Origin: XN24 sp035514535
GTDB lineage: Bacteria > Pseudomonadota > Gammaproteobacteria > Steroidobacterales > XN24
Reading direction: 5' to 3'
Assembly (NCBI GenBank): GCA_035514535.1
Contig: DATKAZ010000090.1
Location: 6,782 to 70,781 of the forward strand
Length of the DNA: 64,000 nt
Of this stretch, positions 63,284 to 64,000 are shown one piece after another (within the stretch, counting starts at the first letter, position 1; each line of letters starts with the position of its first letter). The notes beneath the pieces are model-generated. The model was not told the origin of the DNA. It ran no database searches and was given only the letters and a program-made list of their open reading frames with translations. The position numbers were made by a program, and so were the translations under genes.

Positions 63284-64000
63284 ATGGCGGAGTGGTTCAG
63301 TCCGGAAAGCGCGATGGCATTCGCGACGGACGCTTGGATCTGGTTTCGCGACCAGGTCCTCGTCGTGCCGAACCTGCTGCAGCTCGTCGCGATCGCCGCC
63401 GCCCTGGGCGGGGCGGCATTTGCGGCGCCGCGCCTGCGCACGCTGCTGGCACGCATGGCCGCCGCGGGACGCTGGCGGCGCCTGGTGGATGGGGCGCAGG
63501 AGCTGGTCCTGCCGTTCCTCTGGCTGCTGCTGGTCGGGGTCGCATGGCAGGCTGCTGTAATGCAGGCGGCGCCTGCGCGCATCCTCGAGATTGCGGCGAG
63601 CCTGCTGATGGCCTGGCTGGTGATCAACATCGCCTCCCGCCTGATCAGGAACCCGGTCTGGGCGCGCGCAGTGGCGATCACCGCCTGGACCATCGCCGCC
63701 CTGAATATCCTGCGCCTCCTGGACCCGACGGTCGCCCTGCTGGATTCCTTCGCGATCCAGTTCGGCGCCGTCCGCATCTCGCTGCTGACGGTCACCAAGT
63801 CCGTGTTCGCGCTCGCCGTGCTGCTGTGGCTCGCGACGATCGTGTCGGAGGCGATGGAGACACGCCTGCGGCACAGCCCCAACCTGACTCCCTCGGTACA
63901 GGTGCTGTTCGGCAAGTTGCTCAAGTTCAGCCTCGTCACCATCGCCGTGCTGGCCGCAATCTCCACCACCGGCATGGACCTCACTGCGTTCGCGGTGTTC
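63284..64000 (+). CDS. Mechanosensitive (MscS-family) channel, N-terminal part
   Basis: The reading frame runs off the window; 239 codons are visible from ATG 63284 with GGGAGG upstream. Several TM helices are seen (VPNLLQLVAIAAALGGAAFA, LVLPFLWLLLVGVAWQAAV, ILEIAASLLMAWLVINIA, SVFALAVLLWLATIVSEAM), then LLKFSLVTIAVLAAISTTGMDLTAFAVF, which is the start of the MscS pore-helix region. It belongs to the enlarged MscS proteins with extra N-terminal helices. Role: release of solutes on hypo-osmotic shock; not part of the hydrogenase operon. Confidence 0.85.
   Translation, partial: MAEWFSPESAMAFATDAWIWFRDQVLVVPNLLQLVAIAAALGGAAFAAPRLRTLLARMAAAGRWRRLVDGAQELVLPFLWLLLVGVAWQAAVMQAAPARILEIAASLLMAWLVINIASRLIRNPVWARAVAITAWTIAALNILRLLDPTVALLDSFAIQFGAVRISLLTVTKSVFALAVLLWLATIVSEAMETRLRHSPNLTPSVQVLFGKLLKFSLVTIAVLAAISTTGMDLTAFAVF

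Overview
This is a GC-rich (roughly two thirds G+C by eye) stretch of chromosome from a gammaproteobacterium. The assignment rests on gene order as well as on families: dnaX-ybaB-recR close to the 4.5S RNA gene, rsgA divergent from orn, ppsA divergent from its regulator ppsR, and DUF1249, DUF938, Prc and RND pumps. A group-1e-like [NiFe] hydrogenase operon of the purple-sulfur-bacterial type would fit a Chromatiales- or Woeseiales-like lineage, but the sequence does not fix the species. Almost all of the window is coding. I saw no tRNA, 16S/23S/5S rRNA, CRISPR array, transposase or prophage gene.

Layout. 1-2825: C-terminal part of sbcC and an MFS transporter. 2830-4668: two envelope proteins (DUF3187 and DUF3943) read divergently. 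4683-7051: overlapping metY-metX for homocysteine synthesis by direct sulfhydrylation. 7055-8437: a tyrosine phenol-lyase on the minus strand. 8645-11784: first hydrogenase maturation set, hypC-hypD-hypX. 11781-13442: a DUF3300 protein. 13613-13730: SRP 4.5S RNA. 13739-15765: an arsR-permease-thioredoxin cassette with a perfect inverted-repeat operator, lying between the SRP RNA and dnaX. 15904-18468: dnaX-ybaB-recR. 18535-21588: rsgA, orn, a DUF938 methyltransferase-like gene and a PLP ammonia-lyase. 21592-25771: an RND pump and its adaptor. 25891-31552: an SH3 anchor protein, ppsA/ppsR and phosphoglucomutase. 31607-33185: DUF1249 and a coiled-coil protein. 33175-40602: one lipoprotein adaptor followed by two overlapping RND pump genes, preceded by a promoter with a 25-bp palindrome. 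40718-42799: prc protease. 43247-48051: small membrane, metal-binding and signalling genes, including an ExeA-like/FHA fusion and a CBS protein with an FNR-type box. 48145-50193: an EF-G-like GTPase. 50243-57035: minus-strand operon hypC-A-B-D-F-E followed by a SAM hydrolase. 57185-63160: plus-strand operon hynD-like protease, hupH-C, hynS, isp1, isp2, hynL. 63284-end: start of an MscS-type channel.

How it works together. HynS/HynL with Isp1 (b-type cytochrome) and Isp2 (HdrD-like FeS protein) should form a membrane-bound H2-oxidising complex that exchanges electrons with the quinone or thiol pool. HypA-HypF build the NiFe(CN)2CO centre, HypX supplies CO from formyl-tetrahydrofolate under air, and the protease trims HynL. 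Two different HypC/HypD pairs are encoded about 45 kb apart, one with HypX and one with HypABEF.

The most unusual non-coding signal is a pair of long dispersed palindromes (18480-18529 and 29857-29920). Each fills the gap between two convergent genes, and they differ from each other by compensatory changes. No wholly unfamiliar multigene system was found. The strongest leads are these palindromes, the split HypCD/HypX arrangement, the SAM hydrolase at the end of the hyp operon, the tyrosine phenol-lyase, and the FHA protein with a degenerate ATPase.
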